DNA of 64,000 nt from Phascolarctobacterium sp. (GCA_017623055.1 JAGAPX010000018.1:62001-126000); one strand, 5' to 3'. Counted from the first letter of the stretch, positions 42,618 to 51,606 are shown. Numbers and translations are program-made. The notes: generated by a model from the letters alone, not told the origin.

Positions 42618-43387
42618 TTTTGTTCCCCTTTCATCATTTCTAAATTTATATTAGGATTCACATAACGTTTGCTATTATCCAAGGTCAGCTTGCCAGCGCT
42701 AATGGCACTTTGCGGACACCAATGGAAGCAGCCTAAACAGCTGGCACAATTATTACCAAAAGTAGGCTTGCCATCAACCATTTTAATGTTTTCCATTTGG
42801 CACACATCAGCACAAATACCACAGCCTACACATTTGTTAGCGTCAACAGTCAGTTTTTCAAAGTTTAATCTATTTTTAAGGTACCACCAGCTTGCAGAAG
42901 TACCAAAAAGCTTCCACAGCATTGCTTCCTTTACGGAGCCAAGGTCTTCTTTAGCTTGAGCAATGTCTTGGGCAAATTTCGCGATGGTAGGCTCTGCTAC
43001 CTTTAATTGCTCAATGCGTTTTTCCAAGGGAATACCAAAGAAATTATCCGGCATGATAACAGTTTGCGCGTAATTTAAGGCAACGCCTTTGGCACTTAAG
43101 GCTTCGCTCATTTGCTTCAAGGCACGTCCTTGATTTCCACCCATGGTAACAACACCAAAGCAGTAGTTAGGTTTAGCGTTAAGCTTTGCCAAAAACTGCG
43201 CCATCATCGGTGGCAGAGCGAAGCAATACACCGGGCTTACGATACCAACAATTTCATCTTCAACAGTATAAGGTTTACGCAGATAGCTACCAATGGTTTC
43301 TAATCTACACTCTTCTAATTTTTCAGCAATCTGCTGCGCAGCATAAAGGCTATTGCCACTGCCGCTCAAGTAAAATATAACAGCCAT
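42614..43387 (-). CDS. EFR1-family flavodoxin-ferredoxin protein
   Basis: A 257-residue fusion. Residues 1 to about 150 are a flavodoxin-like domain starting FYLSGSGNSLYAAQQIA, the FMN phosphate loop. From about residue 185 two [4Fe-4S] clusters follow: CVGCGICADVCQ, then CASCLGCFHWCP. EFR1 proteins are presumed electron carriers. It is the first gene of the operon with two FAD-linked dehydrogenases, which suggests it takes or gives their electrons. AGGAGG precedes the ATG. Confidence 0.88.
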   Translation of the reverse strand: MAVIFYLSGSGNSLYAAQQIAEKLEECRLETIGSYLRKPYTVEDEIVGIVSPVYCFALPPMMAQFLAKLNAKPNYCFGVVTMGGNQGRALKQMSEALSAKGVALNYAQTVIMPDNFFGIPLEKRIEQLKVAEPTIAKFAQDIAQAKEDLGSVKEAMLWKLFGTSASWWYLKNRLNFEKLTVDANKCVGCGICADVCQMENIKMVDGKPTFGNNCASCLGCFHWCPQSAISAGKLTLDNSKRYVNPNINLEMMKGEQK

Positions 43388-43434
43388 GTTGCCTCCTAAA
43401 AGTTCTTCCTAAAAATATTTACAGTATAGAACTT

Positions 43435-43463
43435 ATTATATCGTAAAAAATGTTGGGGAGCAA
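43435..43463 (-). promoter_or_regulatory. Promoter of the EFR1/dehydrogenase operon
   Basis: TTGCTC and a perfect TATAAT are separated by 17 bases on the minus strand, about 50 bases before the first ATG. Confidence 0.6.
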
Positions 43464-43503
43464 GAAAGGAAGCAACGCTTAAGGTTAAACGAAGACATAA
43501 GAA

Positions 43504-43529
43504 AAAGGCGTTCCGTAAGGAACGCCTTT
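43504..43529 (-). terminator. Terminator of the fadL-like gene
   Basis: A perfect 11-bp stem AAAGGCGTTCC / GGAACGCCTTT with a GTAA loop. The stem resembles the one at 9848-9874. Confidence 0.88.
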
Positions 43530-43539
43530 AAAAGCGAGA

Positions 43540-44817
43540 TTAGAAGTTGTATTGGTAGGAGATGGATACCAATTTGGTGTAGGAGTCATACATTTTAGCA
43601 TGATCATAGAACATAGAGGGATCTTTGCCACCATCACCTTCAATGGACAAATCGCCAACTTTCATATAACCGATAGTCAAAGCAACAGTTTGTCTTTCAT
43701 CATGATATTGACCACCAATGGTAAAGGTAGTTCTAGTACCGGTGGGAACCATAAAGTCTGCGCCAATAGAATCAGGATCATTAATATCATGGTCGGGAAT
43801 GCCAGATTCGTCATAAGCAATACCACCGAGCAAGGAGTATTTATCACTCAATTTATGTTCTACGCCAATTGCATAACGCCAGCCATCTTTCCAGTTTTTC
43901 GGATCCGGATGCTCAGCACCACCAGGATTAAAGGTCATATCCAAAGCATCAAAACGACTCCAACGAGTCCAAGTACCATTCAATTCAACACGAGTTTTAT
44001 CATTGAATTTATGACCATAACCAATCATTACGCTTTCCGGCAAAGTTACGCAGCCATACGCGTCAGTGGCGCCACCAGTCATAATCGCAGAACCTCTAAC
44101 ATTTGCTTCCATAGAATGATTTACAGCACTACGATAAACGATACCCATTTCGTTTTTCTCGTCAAAAGCATAGTTAGCAGCAGCATTCCAGCCCAAAGCA
44201 TAGCTTTCGCCTTCAATTTGCATACTGCCAGACATCGGAGCTACGAAAGGCATAGTTTTATCAACTTGCAACCATGCATAGTTAACTTCTGCACCTAAGG
44301 AAGCAGACCATTTGCTATCAAGCTTTTTCGCATAGTTAAGACCAACACTCATACCATTTACTTTAGAACTGGTATTGTTAAAACCAGGCATAGAGCCTTG
44401 TTTAAATTGGCAGGAATTACCAAAGCGAGCGTAGGAACCAAAGCCCAACCATTCTTTGTCATTGATTTGTTTTACATAGTACATACCAGGAGCCCACGCG
44501 GGATGCACTCTGTTATGACCAGCACCACCCTTGCTAGAATCAATAGGATACAAATTGCCACCCACATCTTTGTAACATTGATATTTACCGTGCGGGCTGA
44601 TGTAGGTTGCAGAAATTTTAGCAACTTCGCCTTTAATTTTGGTCAAGGAAGCAGGGTTGTAAGCCATGTTAGCTGCATCATTTTCAGCAAACATACGAGC
44701 ACCGCCCATTGCGAAGCCTTCTGCGGACCATTCGTTGACGGAGAAGCCTTCTGCACCTACAGCGTTAGGAGCCAAAAGTACAGCTGCTGCGCTCAAAGCC
44801 AATAAATGTTTTTTCAT
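43540..44817 (-). CDS. Outer-membrane transport protein, OmpP1/FadL/TodX family
   Basis: A 425-residue beta-barrel protein. A signal peptide (MKKHLLALSAAAVLLAPNAVGA) is followed by the FadL-typical N-terminal hatch with EGFAMGGARMFAENDAANMAYNPASLT. Alternating strands end in the C-terminal aromatic YQYNF, as required for outer-membrane insertion. The family takes up long-chain fatty acids or other hydrophobic compounds. This is direct evidence for an outer membrane. It is a single-gene unit with its own promoter and terminator. Confidence 0.9.
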   Translation of the reverse strand: MKKHLLALSAAAVLLAPNAVGAEGFSVNEWSAEGFAMGGARMFAENDAANMAYNPASLTKIKGEVAKISATYISPHGKYQCYKDVGGNLYPIDSSKGGAGHNRVHPAWAPGMYYVKQINDKEWLGFGSYARFGNSCQFKQGSMPGFNNTSSKVNGMSVGLNYAKKLDSKWSASLGAEVNYAWLQVDKTMPFVAPMSGSMQIEGESYALGWNAAANYAFDEKNEMGIVYRSAVNHSMEANVRGSAIMTGGATDAYGCVTLPESVMIGYGHKFNDKTRVELNGTWTRWSRFDALDMTFNPGGAEHPDPKNWKDGWRYAIGVEHKLSDKYSLLGGIAYDESGIPDHDINDPDSIGADFMVPTGTRTTFTIGGQYHDERQTVALTIGYMKVGDLSIEGDGGKDPSMFYDHAKMYDSYTKLVSISYQYNF

Positions 44818-44871
44818 ATTACACCTCTCAAAAAATTTCTCTCTTTAAAATAAACAAAACTAGACGTTAGC

Positions 44872-44880
44872 ATTGTAACA
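44872..44880 (-). promoter_or_regulatory. Extended -10 promoter of the fadL-like gene
   Basis: TGTTACAAT on the minus strand, 55 bases before the start codon. No clear -35. Confidence 0.4.
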
Positions 44881-44939
44881 AATTTTTCGCATTTAATATA
44901 CAAATTTTGTTAATTGAAAAATTAAACAGAGCAATTAAA

Positions 44940-44960
44940 AAGCGGCTCTTAGAGCCGCTT
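44940..44960 (-). terminator. Terminator of the 3D-protein/rnmV/rsmA operon
   Basis: A 10-bp palindromic stem AAGCGGCTCT / AGAGCCGCTT lies just after the rsmA stop codon and is followed by TTTT on the minus strand. Confidence 0.75.
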
Positions 44961-44965
44961 AAGTA

Positions 44966-45817
44966 CTATTTTATTTGGTTATAAGTATTGGTCAACGCTG
45001 CAAAATCTTCCAAAGTTAAGGTTTCGCCACGGCGTTTACCGTCAATGCCGGCAAGCTCGCACCATTTTGCAACTTGCTCGCCTTTAATGCCCATATTCTT
45101 CAGCGCGTTGTTCAGCATTTTTCTTCGCAGGGAAAAAGCTGCTTTAACAACTCTAAAGAAGAGCGCTTCGTCGCACACTTCAACAGGCGGTTTCTCGCGA
45201 CGTTTGCAAACGATTACCGCGCTATCCACTGCAGGAGCAGGGATGAAGCTAGTGGGCGGTACGATAAAGGCAATTTCTGGTTCGGTGTAGTATTGGATGG
45301 CAACGGAAAGAGCGCCATAATCACGACCACCGGGTTGCGCCGCCATACGTTCTGCCACTTCCTTTTGCACCATAACAACAAGGCGTTCCATAGGCAAGCG
45401 TTTTTCCAAAATGGCAAAGATGATGGGGGTAGTAATATAGTAGGGCAAGTTAGCGCAGCATTTGAAATTTTCTACGCCTACTTCCTTCATTATATCTACT
45501 TTTAAAATGTCGCCACTTACAATGCGCACATTGTCGTAGCCTTCAAGGGTAGTATCCAGTACGGGCAAAAGGCGTTTGTCAAGTTCCACCGCTACTACCT
45601 GCGCACCACTTTCTGCCAAACCTTGGGTAAGGGTGCCAATGCCGGGGCCAACCTCTAAAACGGTGTCCTCCGGAGTAAGCTCCGCCGCTTCTACAATGCG
45701 ACGAACAATATCTTCATCAATCAAAAAGTTTTGCCCCAATTTTTTATCCGCACGCAGTTTAAACTTGTGCAGGATGTGGTTCGTAACTTGGGGAGATGCA
45801 ATTACGGGATGCTGCAT
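44966..45817 (-). CDS. rsmA: 16S rRNA dimethyladenosine transferase
   Basis: A 283-residue KsgA/RsmA methyltransferase that dimethylates A1518 and A1519 (E. coli numbering). SAM-binding motifs are LGQNFLIDEDIV, VLEVGPGIGTLTQGL near residue 58 and NLPYYITTP near 125, the catalytic motif IV. A C-terminal helical domain has FSLRRKMLNNALKN. It follows rnmV by four bases, as in Bacillus. Confidence 0.96.
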   Translation of the reverse strand: MQHPVIASPQVTNHILHKFKLRADKKLGQNFLIDEDIVRRIVEAAELTPEDTVLEVGPGIGTLTQGLAESGAQVVAVELDKRLLPVLDTTLEGYDNVRIVSGDILKVDIMKEVGVENFKCCANLPYYITTPIIFAILEKRLPMERLVVMVQKEVAERMAAQPGGRDYGALSVAIQYYTEPEIAFIVPPTSFIPAPAVDSAVIVCKRREKPPVEVCDEALFFRVVKAAFSLRRKMLNNALKNMGIKGEQVAKWCELAGIDGKRRGETLTLEDFAALTNTYNQIK

Positions 45818-45821
45818 AAAT

Positions 45822-46358
45822 TTATTCTCCTATCTTCGCCAGTGCGGCTTCAAATTCAGCGCGGGTTACGCCGTAATGATTTAAACGTTCCAAAAAGCGT
45901 TTTGCGTTTCCGTAGCCAATGCCCAGCTCCGCACCGAGGGCGTCGCGTCTAACGGAAGCTGCTTCGCTACCGTTCAAATCATTGGCAAACATATCTTGCA
46001 TGGTAAATTCTTGTTGGGGCTTGTATTCGTGGTGGCGCACCTTCGCCAATGCAGCAAGGATTGCCTCAGGTTGAGCTTGCTCTACCCCAACGTCGTTGTT
46101 GGCAGTTGCCTGCACCTTGGGGATGAAAGCTTGCCCTGCGTTGGGAAAGCGTTCCGTCAAAAATTTGCGGATGCGCTCGCCTGCACCATCCGGGTCAGTC
46201 AGGATGATGATGCCACGTTTTTCATAAGCAGCAGCAATTTGGCGCAAGGTATGCTTGGCAAGAGTGAAGCCACCAGTTTCAATGGTGTCTGCTTCCAACG
46301 CCTTTTTGATGGCAACCGTATCCATTTTGCCTTCTACAACAAGAACTTCTTTCAGCAA
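45822..46358 (-). CDS. rnmV: Ribonuclease M5
   Basis: A 178-residue Toprim-fold nuclease that matures 5S rRNA. The N-terminal VVEGKMDTVAIKKAL holds the catalytic Glu, and LTDPDGAGERIRKFL (near residue 55) the Asp-x-Asp pair. The start is TTG at 46358, seven bases after GAGGAA. It lies between the 3D-domain gene and rsmA, matching the B. subtilis yabE-rnmV-ksgA order. Confidence 0.93.
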   Translation of the reverse strand: MLKEVLVVEGKMDTVAIKKALEADTIETGGFTLAKHTLRQIAAAYEKRGIIILTDPDGAGERIRKFLTERFPNAGQAFIPKVQATANNDVGVEQAQPEAILAALAKVRHHEYKPQQEFTMQDMFANDLNGSEAASVRRDALGAELGIGYGNAKRFLERLNHYGVTRAEFEAALAKIGE

Positions 46359-46373
46359 AGTTTGTTCCTCACT

Positions 46374-47039
46374 TTATTTTTCGTCTAAGATATAAACTTC
46401 GATAGTACGTCTCCCCCAGTTCCAAGCAGCTTTACGGCTATCCATAGCAATGTCGATGATTTTGCCTTTGATGGCGCTACCGGTATCGTTAGCTCTAACC
46501 TGACCAATGCCGGGAATATAAACTTGGGATTGCAGGGGAATAACTCTGGGGTCTACTGCAATAGTTTTGTACGGGACAGCAGGAGTGCCGTCATAAGCAA
46601 TGCCTGTACCGCTAGCGTCTACAGGGTCATGGGTCCAGTAAGCAGTAGCCTGTACGGTCATTTTCTTTTTAACACGTTTGTAGCCATCTTCAGTTTTTAC
46701 GCTGGGAGCAGTACCAACGCGCACAACTTGAGTAACAGGCTCAATCAAACAATTTTGGCTAATCTTTTTAACCTTTACGCTACCGTCAGCAGCAGTAACA
46801 GTTTTGTAGACAATGCGCTCTCTGCCAATCTTGCCTTCCACTTCTATAGTGTCAATGCCTTTGGCAACCTTGTCATCGTAAATGTATTCTACGGTCATAG
46901 GTACGTTTTGTTCAACGTAGGTAATCTCGTCGCTAATTACAGTAACCTTTTTGGCTTCGTCAAAGCCTACCAAGAAAGGAACTGCCAGCATAATGCAAAG
47001 CAAGATGCCAAAGCAACGCTTCAAGCTTTTATTCAACAT
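46374..47039 (-). CDS. G5/3D-domain cell-wall protein (YabE/RpfB-like)
   Basis: A 221-residue secreted protein. A hydrophobic leader (about residues 8-25) is followed by a G5-like region with VEYIYDDKVAKGIDTIEVEG and a C-terminal 3D domain. The 3D domain shows MTVQATAYWTHDP, GIAYDGTPAVPYKTIAVDPRVIPL and NDTGSAIKGKIIDIAM, the last holding the catalytic Asp residues of MltA-type barrels. It is a probable lytic transglycosylase. A consensus promoter lies just upstream and it leads the operon with rnmV and rsmA. Confidence 0.88.
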   Translation of the reverse strand: MLNKSLKRCFGILLCIMLAVPFLVGFDEAKKVTVISDEITYVEQNVPMTVEYIYDDKVAKGIDTIEVEGKIGRERIVYKTVTAADGSVKVKKISQNCLIEPVTQVVRVGTAPSVKTEDGYKRVKKKMTVQATAYWTHDPVDASGTGIAYDGTPAVPYKTIAVDPRVIPLQSQVYIPGIGQVRANDTGSAIKGKIIDIAMDSRKAAWNWGRRTIEVYILDEK

Positions 47040-47065
47040 AATAACCTCCTAATTTTAACCTAACA

Positions 47066-47095
47066 ATTCTAACATAAACTTTACAAAAATGTCAA
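47066..47095 (-). promoter_or_regulatory. Promoter of the 3D-protein/rnmV/rsmA operon
   Basis: A perfect TTGACA, 18 bases, then TAGAAT with an upstream TG, on the minus strand and about 27 bases before the start codon. Confidence 0.65.
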
Positions 47096-47100
47096 AAAAA

Positions 47101-47133
47101 GAGAAAAACCTGTCGCTCCGACAGGTTTTTCTC
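47101..47133 (-). terminator. Terminator of the GltD-like gene
   Basis: A perfect 15-bp stem GAGAAAAACCTGTCG / CGACAGGTTTTTCTC with a three-base loop. Confidence 0.88.
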
Positions 47134-47141
47134 TTTTATAT

Positions 47142-48266
47142 TTATCTTCTTAAATACTCTGCGCATTTCATTGCCGCATTCCGCCCCTCAGTAAACGCCC
47201 ACGCCACAACTCCACTACCACGACGAGCGTCGCCAGCTGCGAACACGCCTTCTTTGGTGGTGGTGAAGTATTCGCCACCGTCAGCAAGCATACCTGCCGG
47301 GGAACGTTTCACTCCACAAGCTTCGAAGATTTCATCTTCCGGACCGTTGAAGCCAAGAGCGAGAATCAGCACTTGAGCACGCAAAACCTTTTCGCTACCA
47401 AGAACATTTACCGGTTCGGGGAGAGCGCCACTTCTAGCACTGCGCCATTCCACTTGAGCAACTTCTACAGCTTTCAGCTTGCCCTCTTCGTCACGGATAA
47501 GGCGCTTCAGCATGGTTCCGTATTTCATGGTGAAGTCCCCTTGCACAATATTACACAAATCGTCCCTCACGCTATTGGCAGTAGCTTCGCACTCCTGCAT
47601 TTCCAACTGATGAATGGTGCTTGCCCCTTGAGCAAGAGCAATGGCTGCACAATCCACTCCGGTATCGCCGCCACCAACAATTACCACGTCTTTGCCTTTA
47701 ACGTTCATTAAATCCGTTCCATTGAGCAAATCCTTGGTAACTTCTGCCAAAAAATCTTTAGCCTGGAAGATTTGTTTGTTATCAACTTGTACCCCCGGCA
47801 AAACCTTGGGCTTCCTACTGCCGACGCACAAAACTACTGCAGCGAAGTCTTCCTGCAGTTTGGAGAAATCTTCGGGACTATTCAGTTCCCAGTTAAATTC
47901 GAACTTTACCCCTTGCGCTTTAAGGTCGGTAATCTTTTCCATAAGCAAATCTTTTGGCAGCTTAATGTTGGGAACACCATACATTAAAAGACCACCAGGT
48001 CTATCATCCCGCTCGAAGACAGTCACGTCGTAGCCCAGTCTACGCAGTTGGTCAGCACAGCCCAAGCCAGCAGGACCACTACCCACAACGGCAACCTTCA
48101 AAGGCTCCAATGCCATCGGCGCTTTGCGAGGCAGGTCGCGGTGATAGAACGCTTCGTCACGAATATAATCTTCTAATTCAGTATCTTCTGCCCAAATGCG
48201 TAAACGCTGGGGCAAACCATTAAGCTTCAAAAAATCTTCTCTATTATAAACGGCCTTCTTCAACAT
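47142..48266 (-). CDS. GltD-like FAD/NAD(P) oxidoreductase lacking the N-terminal Fe-S domain
   Basis: A 374-residue flavoprotein matching the C-terminal three quarters of the glutamate synthase small subunit. An FAD-binding GxGxxG (VVGSGPAGLGCADQL) lies near residue 60, FERDDRPGGLLMYGVPN follows, an NAD(P) loop IVGGGDTGVDC near 196, and GVFAAGDARRGSGVVAWAFTEGR at the end. The usual N-terminal cysteine-rich region for two [4Fe-4S] clusters is absent: only about 55 residues without a cysteine pair precede the Rossmann fold. No gltB is adjacent. It may act with another partner or be a different NAD(P)H oxidoreductase. GGAGG stands nine bases before the ATG. Confidence 0.82.
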   Translation of the reverse strand: MLKKAVYNREDFLKLNGLPQRLRIWAEDTELEDYIRDEAFYHRDLPRKAPMALEPLKVAVVGSGPAGLGCADQLRRLGYDVTVFERDDRPGGLLMYGVPNIKLPKDLLMEKITDLKAQGVKFEFNWELNSPEDFSKLQEDFAAVVLCVGSRKPKVLPGVQVDNKQIFQAKDFLAEVTKDLLNGTDLMNVKGKDVVIVGGGDTGVDCAAIALAQGASTIHQLEMQECEATANSVRDDLCNIVQGDFTMKYGTMLKRLIRDEEGKLKAVEVAQVEWRSARSGALPEPVNVLGSEKVLRAQVLILALGFNGPEDEIFEACGVKRSPAGMLADGGEYFTTTKEGVFAAGDARRGSGVVAWAFTEGRNAAMKCAEYLRR

Positions 48267-48388
48267 AATATCAAGCCTCCTTTATATCCTACTTCCATTA
48301 TAAACTATCGTGACAATTTAAGTTGTAAACACTTTTTGAAATCCGAACATTCTCGGAAAAATTCAGAAAAATATCTATAAAAAAATTG

Positions 48389-48417
48389 TTGAGCATTAAA
48401 ATGCTTTGTGGTAATAT
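48389..48417 (+). promoter_or_regulatory. Promoter of purC
   Basis: TTGAGC, 17 bases, then TAATAT, 45 bases before the start codon. Confidence 0.55.
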
Positions 48418-48461
48418 TTTTATGGAGCAATTTTATATAACACGAAAGGATGTTATCTATT

Positions 48462-49145
48462 ATGCAAAAAATTTATTCCGGTAAAACCAAAGACGTTTAC
48501 CAATTGGAAAATGGTAACGTACTGTTGAAATTTAAAGATGACTGCACCGGCAAAGACGGCGTTTTTGATCCGGGCGAAAACACTGTAGGCCTCACCATCG
48601 AAGGCATTGGCAGAGCAAACTTGGAAACTTCCATCCTCTTCTTTGAAATTCTCAAAGAAGCTGGCGTTAAAACTCACTATGTAAGTGCTAACGTTGAAGA
48701 AGCTACCATGGAAGTTCTTCCTGCAAAAGTTTTCGGCAAAGGCTTGGAAGTTATCTGCCGCTTGAAAGCAACCGGCAGCTTCATCCGTCGTTATGGTGAT
48801 TACATTGCTGACGGCACCGAACTGCCCGGCGGTTATGTAGAAACCACCTTCAAAAACGATGAAAAAGGTGACCCCCTGGTAACCTGCGAAGGTTTGGAAG
48901 CACTTGGCATTATGACCCGCGAAATGTTCGAAAGCATGAAAGCTCAAACCTTGAAAATTACCCACATCGTTGCTGACGAATTGGCTAAAAAAGGTCTTGA
49001 CCTTTATGACATTAAATTTGAATTTGGTTACAACAATGACGAAGTAATCCTCATTGACGAAATCGCAAGCGGCAACATGCGCGTTTACAAAGACGGCAAA
49101 ATTGTTGACCCCATGGATTTGACCAAAATGATTCTTGGCAAATAA
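48462..49145 (+). CDS. purC: Phosphoribosylaminoimidazole-succinocarboxamide synthase
   Basis: A 227-residue SAICAR synthetase. It has [42 protein letters not shown] and [15 protein letters not shown], covering the ATP and CAIR sites. It catalyses the ATP-dependent ligation of aspartate to CAIR in purine synthesis. It stands alone here, away from other pur genes, between its own promoter and terminator. The ATG at 48462 fits AAAGGA better than an earlier ATG at 48450. Confidence 0.96.
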   Translation: MQKIYSGKTKDVYQLENGNVLLKFKDDCTGKDGVFDPGENTVGLTIEGIGRANLETSILFFEILKEAGVKTHYVSANVEEATMEVLPAKVFGKGLEVICRLKATGSFIRRYGDYIADGTELPGGYVETTFKNDEKGDPLVTCEGLEALGIMTREMFESMKAQTLKITHIVADELAKKGLDLYDIKFEFGYNNDEVILIDEIASGNMRVYKDGKIVDPMDLTKMILGK

Positions 49146-49158
49146 GAAGCAAAAAATT

Positions 49159-49192
49159 AGAGCGTTAATCTGCGAAGATTAACGCTCTTTTT
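49159..49192. terminator. Terminator of purC
   Basis: A 13-bp stem AGAGCGTTAATCT / AGATTAACGCTCT followed by TTTTT; convergent with the flippase gene. Confidence 0.88.
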
Positions 49193-49196
49193 GTTT

Positions 49197-50792
49197 TTAG
49201 AAAATACCAACGCGCTTGCCCAACGCCAAGATTCTGCGTCCGATAAAGGGAATGCGCTCCAAGTCTTCTTCACGCAAGCCGCCGCAAGCCAAAAGGGAAA
49301 CTGCGTAAGTAGGAACAGCTGCTACCATGGCAAAGAGTATCGCCCAAGCGCCAAGGCTTTCTGTAAAATGCAGAATCACAAAAATTACGCCACCCATAAT
49401 ACTGGAAGCAAGCAAAGGTTTTGCCACGCTGCCAAAAGTCATACAGAAGCCTGTAAACTTGTAGATGAAAATTACATTTATGATGGCAGCCACGGCGAAG
49501 TCAGCAACAGTTGCCAAAGCAGCGCCTTTCACCCCAAGCTCGGGGATAGCAGTGAGCCACCAGCTAAGCACAACCTTCACTATGCCTGCGATAACCATAT
49601 TGATTACGGGAATGGCAGTGTGCTTCAAGCCCTGCAGTACACCCGTACTAATTTGGTGCAAGCCAAGAAAAAGTATGCCCGCACTCATAGTCTGGATAGC
49701 ACCAGCCGCACCGGGAGCATTGTAAATTAAAGCAGCAACCTTTTCTGCTAAGAAGAACAAGCCTACGAAACAGGGGAAGCTAATAATCATGGCAACCCTA
49801 AAGCCAATACGAATTTTGTCGCGGATGGCAGGGTAATCGTCTAAAGCACGAGATTCGGAAATGGCAGGCACAAGGCTAATTGTCATTGCCGCTGTAAAAA
49901 TGGTAGCCAAATTTACGAGAGGCACTGCCATACCCGTCAAGTAACCAAAAAGTTCTGTAGCGTGACGCACATCAAAACCTGCAACCTCTAAACGTTGAGG
50001 CACAATCAAAAGGTCAAGGTTAGCGCCAATGGGAAGCATCAAGCTGGACAGGGAAACCGGAAGCGCCAGCTTTAACAAGCGTTTAATAATCTGCCCTGCC
50101 GGTTCAATGGGAGCGCTGTCGTCTTGAGCGTTAATCTCTTCTTGGAACTTACGCTTAAGGCGAGCGTAGAACCACACCAAAACAATCAACGCGCAGAAAG
50201 CGCCAACGCCTGCGCCCATACTTGCGCCGCCAGCAGCATACGCCAAGCCGTAGGGCAGGAACATGTCTGCGAAGATAAGCATGGTAATTACACGCATCAG
50301 CTGTTCCACAACTTCGGAAACAGCGGTGGGTGTCATAATTTGCCAGCCCTGCAGGTAGCCACGGAAGCTCGCCAGGAAAGTTACAAAGAACACCGCCGGA
50401 GCCAAGGCAATAATGGAATAGTAAGCGCGAGGGTCACGGATGTATTGGTTTTCAATCAACCAGCCTGCCCCGAAGAAAAGTGCTGAAGAAAACAGCAAGC
50501 CACTCAACAGGAGCAAGCGCAGGGAAATATTAAAGACTCGTTTTGCGCCACGGTAATCCTTGTTGGCAAGCTTTTCTGCCGTGATAATGGAGATTGCCAC
50601 GGGAATACCTGCGCTGGAAACAGTAATCGCCATCAAATAAATGGGGAAGCCCATTTGGTAAAGGCCAATGCCCTCACCGCCCAAAACCCTGGAAAGAATA
50701 ATCCAGTTCAAGGAGCCGATGACTTTTACAACGACGCTGGACACTGCCAAAATAAGAGTGCCCTTTAAAAATTTATTGTTATCGCTCATCAT
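49197..50792 (-). CDS. SpoVB/MurJ-like polysaccharide flippase (MOP superfamily)
   Basis: A 531-residue protein with about 14 hydrophobic helices. The N-terminal GTLILAVSSVVVKVIGSLNWI and the segment FRGYLQGWQIMTPTAVSEVVEQLMR are typical of the SpoVB/YkvU/MurJ branch of Firmicutes. A role in flipping a lipid-linked cell-wall precursor is likely from the family; the cargo is not shown by sequence. Two adjacent ATG codons (50792 and 50789) are possible starts. It is a single gene. Confidence 0.85.
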   Translation of the reverse strand: MMSDNNKFLKGTLILAVSSVVVKVIGSLNWIILSRVLGGEGIGLYQMGFPIYLMAITVSSAGIPVAISIITAEKLANKDYRGAKRVFNISLRLLLLSGLLFSSALFFGAGWLIENQYIRDPRAYYSIIALAPAVFFVTFLASFRGYLQGWQIMTPTAVSEVVEQLMRVITMLIFADMFLPYGLAYAAGGASMGAGVGAFCALIVLVWFYARLKRKFQEEINAQDDSAPIEPAGQIIKRLLKLALPVSLSSLMLPIGANLDLLIVPQRLEVAGFDVRHATELFGYLTGMAVPLVNLATIFTAAMTISLVPAISESRALDDYPAIRDKIRIGFRVAMIISFPCFVGLFFLAEKVAALIYNAPGAAGAIQTMSAGILFLGLHQISTGVLQGLKHTAIPVINMVIAGIVKVVLSWWLTAIPELGVKGAALATVADFAVAAIINVIFIYKFTGFCMTFGSVAKPLLASSIMGGVIFVILHFTESLGAWAILFAMVAAVPTYAVSLLACGGLREEDLERIPFIGRRILALGKRVGIF

Positions 50793-50883
50793 AACCGCCT
50801 TCGTTACACAAAAATACAGTTTAATTATCCTATGTTTTGCCTTTTTTTACAAGTCTTTAGCAAAATTGTGAGGCGAGTAATTA

Positions 50884-50911
50884 TTGCAATAGATTTTACT
50901 TGTGATAAAAT
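50884..50911 (+). promoter_or_regulatory. Promoter of the small outer-membrane protein gene
   Basis: TTGCAA, 16 bases, then TAAAAT with an extended TG, 25 bases before the start codon. Confidence 0.55.
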
Positions 50912-50935
50912 ATTTTTTATAAGGAGTGATTAATT

Positions 50936-51544
50936 ATGAAAAAGTTTTACGCAGCTTTAACCGCAGCAGCAATTATGACCGCTTGCTTTAGCACCAGCGC
51001 TTTTGCTGCTCCGCTGAAAAATTATGACGTGGGCAAGTTTGCCATTGACGCAGGCATTACCTTCCCTTCCAGCTTGAAGGGTGGCAATTACAAAATGTCC
51101 AAATCCGACAGCTCCTACTATGGTGCAACTGTTGGTATTGGCAAAAGAATGGCGCTGAACTACCAATGGGATAAATACAAAGGTAGCGACGGCGACTTGA
51201 CCGCTCAACAATTTAATTTGATGTACCAACTGCTTCCCAACGTAAGCGCTTACGCTGGTTGGCTTGGTGCTGACGCTGATGTTGACTTTGGCAACGGCAA
51301 AAAGAAAAATTCTGCACACGCAGGTCTCCAAGCACACTTTGATATCCCCCTGCTTTTTACCGTTTATGGTAACGTGGGCGTAGGCACTAAGAGCAATGCT
51401 TACGAAATTGGTATCTCCAAACCCCTTTTCAATAACATCGAACTGAACCTGTCCTACTACGACGGTAAATTCAAAGACGTTATCGACGGCGACGAAGAAA
51501 TGCGAGCTAAAGGCGTGCAAATGGGCGTGACTGTTAAGTTTTAA
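50936..51544 (+). CDS. Small outer-membrane beta-barrel protein
   Basis: A 202-residue protein. The signal peptide MKKFYAALTAAAIMTACFSTSAFA ends in an AxA site. The mature part alternates polar and hydrophobic residues in about eight strands (SSYYGATVGIGKRMALNYQWD, FNLMYQLLPNVSAYAGWLG and others) and ends with VTVKF, a C-terminal Phe as in outer-membrane barrels. No named family is certain; it is of the YfaZ or opacity-protein sort. The promoter and AAGGAG site are strong. A terminator that is nearly identical to the one after ligA follows. Confidence 0.8.
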   Translation: MKKFYAALTAAAIMTACFSTSAFAAPLKNYDVGKFAIDAGITFPSSLKGGNYKMSKSDSSYYGATVGIGKRMALNYQWDKYKGSDGDLTAQQFNLMYQLLPNVSAYAGWLGADADVDFGNGKKKNSAHAGLQAHFDIPLLFTVYGNVGVGTKSNAYEIGISKPLFNNIELNLSYYDGKFKDVIDGDEEMRAKGVQMGVTVKF

Positions 51545-51554
51545 TGGAAATAGG

Positions 51555-51599
51555 AAAACGAGAGAAAGCTTTTTAAAAGCCTTCTCTCGTTTATTTTTA
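51555..51599. repeat. Terminator hairpin, left copy of a 45-bp direct repeat flanking fic
   Basis: It folds into a long stem (cgagagaaagctttt / aaaagccttctctcg with a T tract) that ends the small porin gene and, in reverse, the fic gene. It differs from the copy at 52596-52640 at only about four positions, in the same orientation. Confidence 0.85.
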
Positions 51600-51606
51600 T
51601 GTCTTT

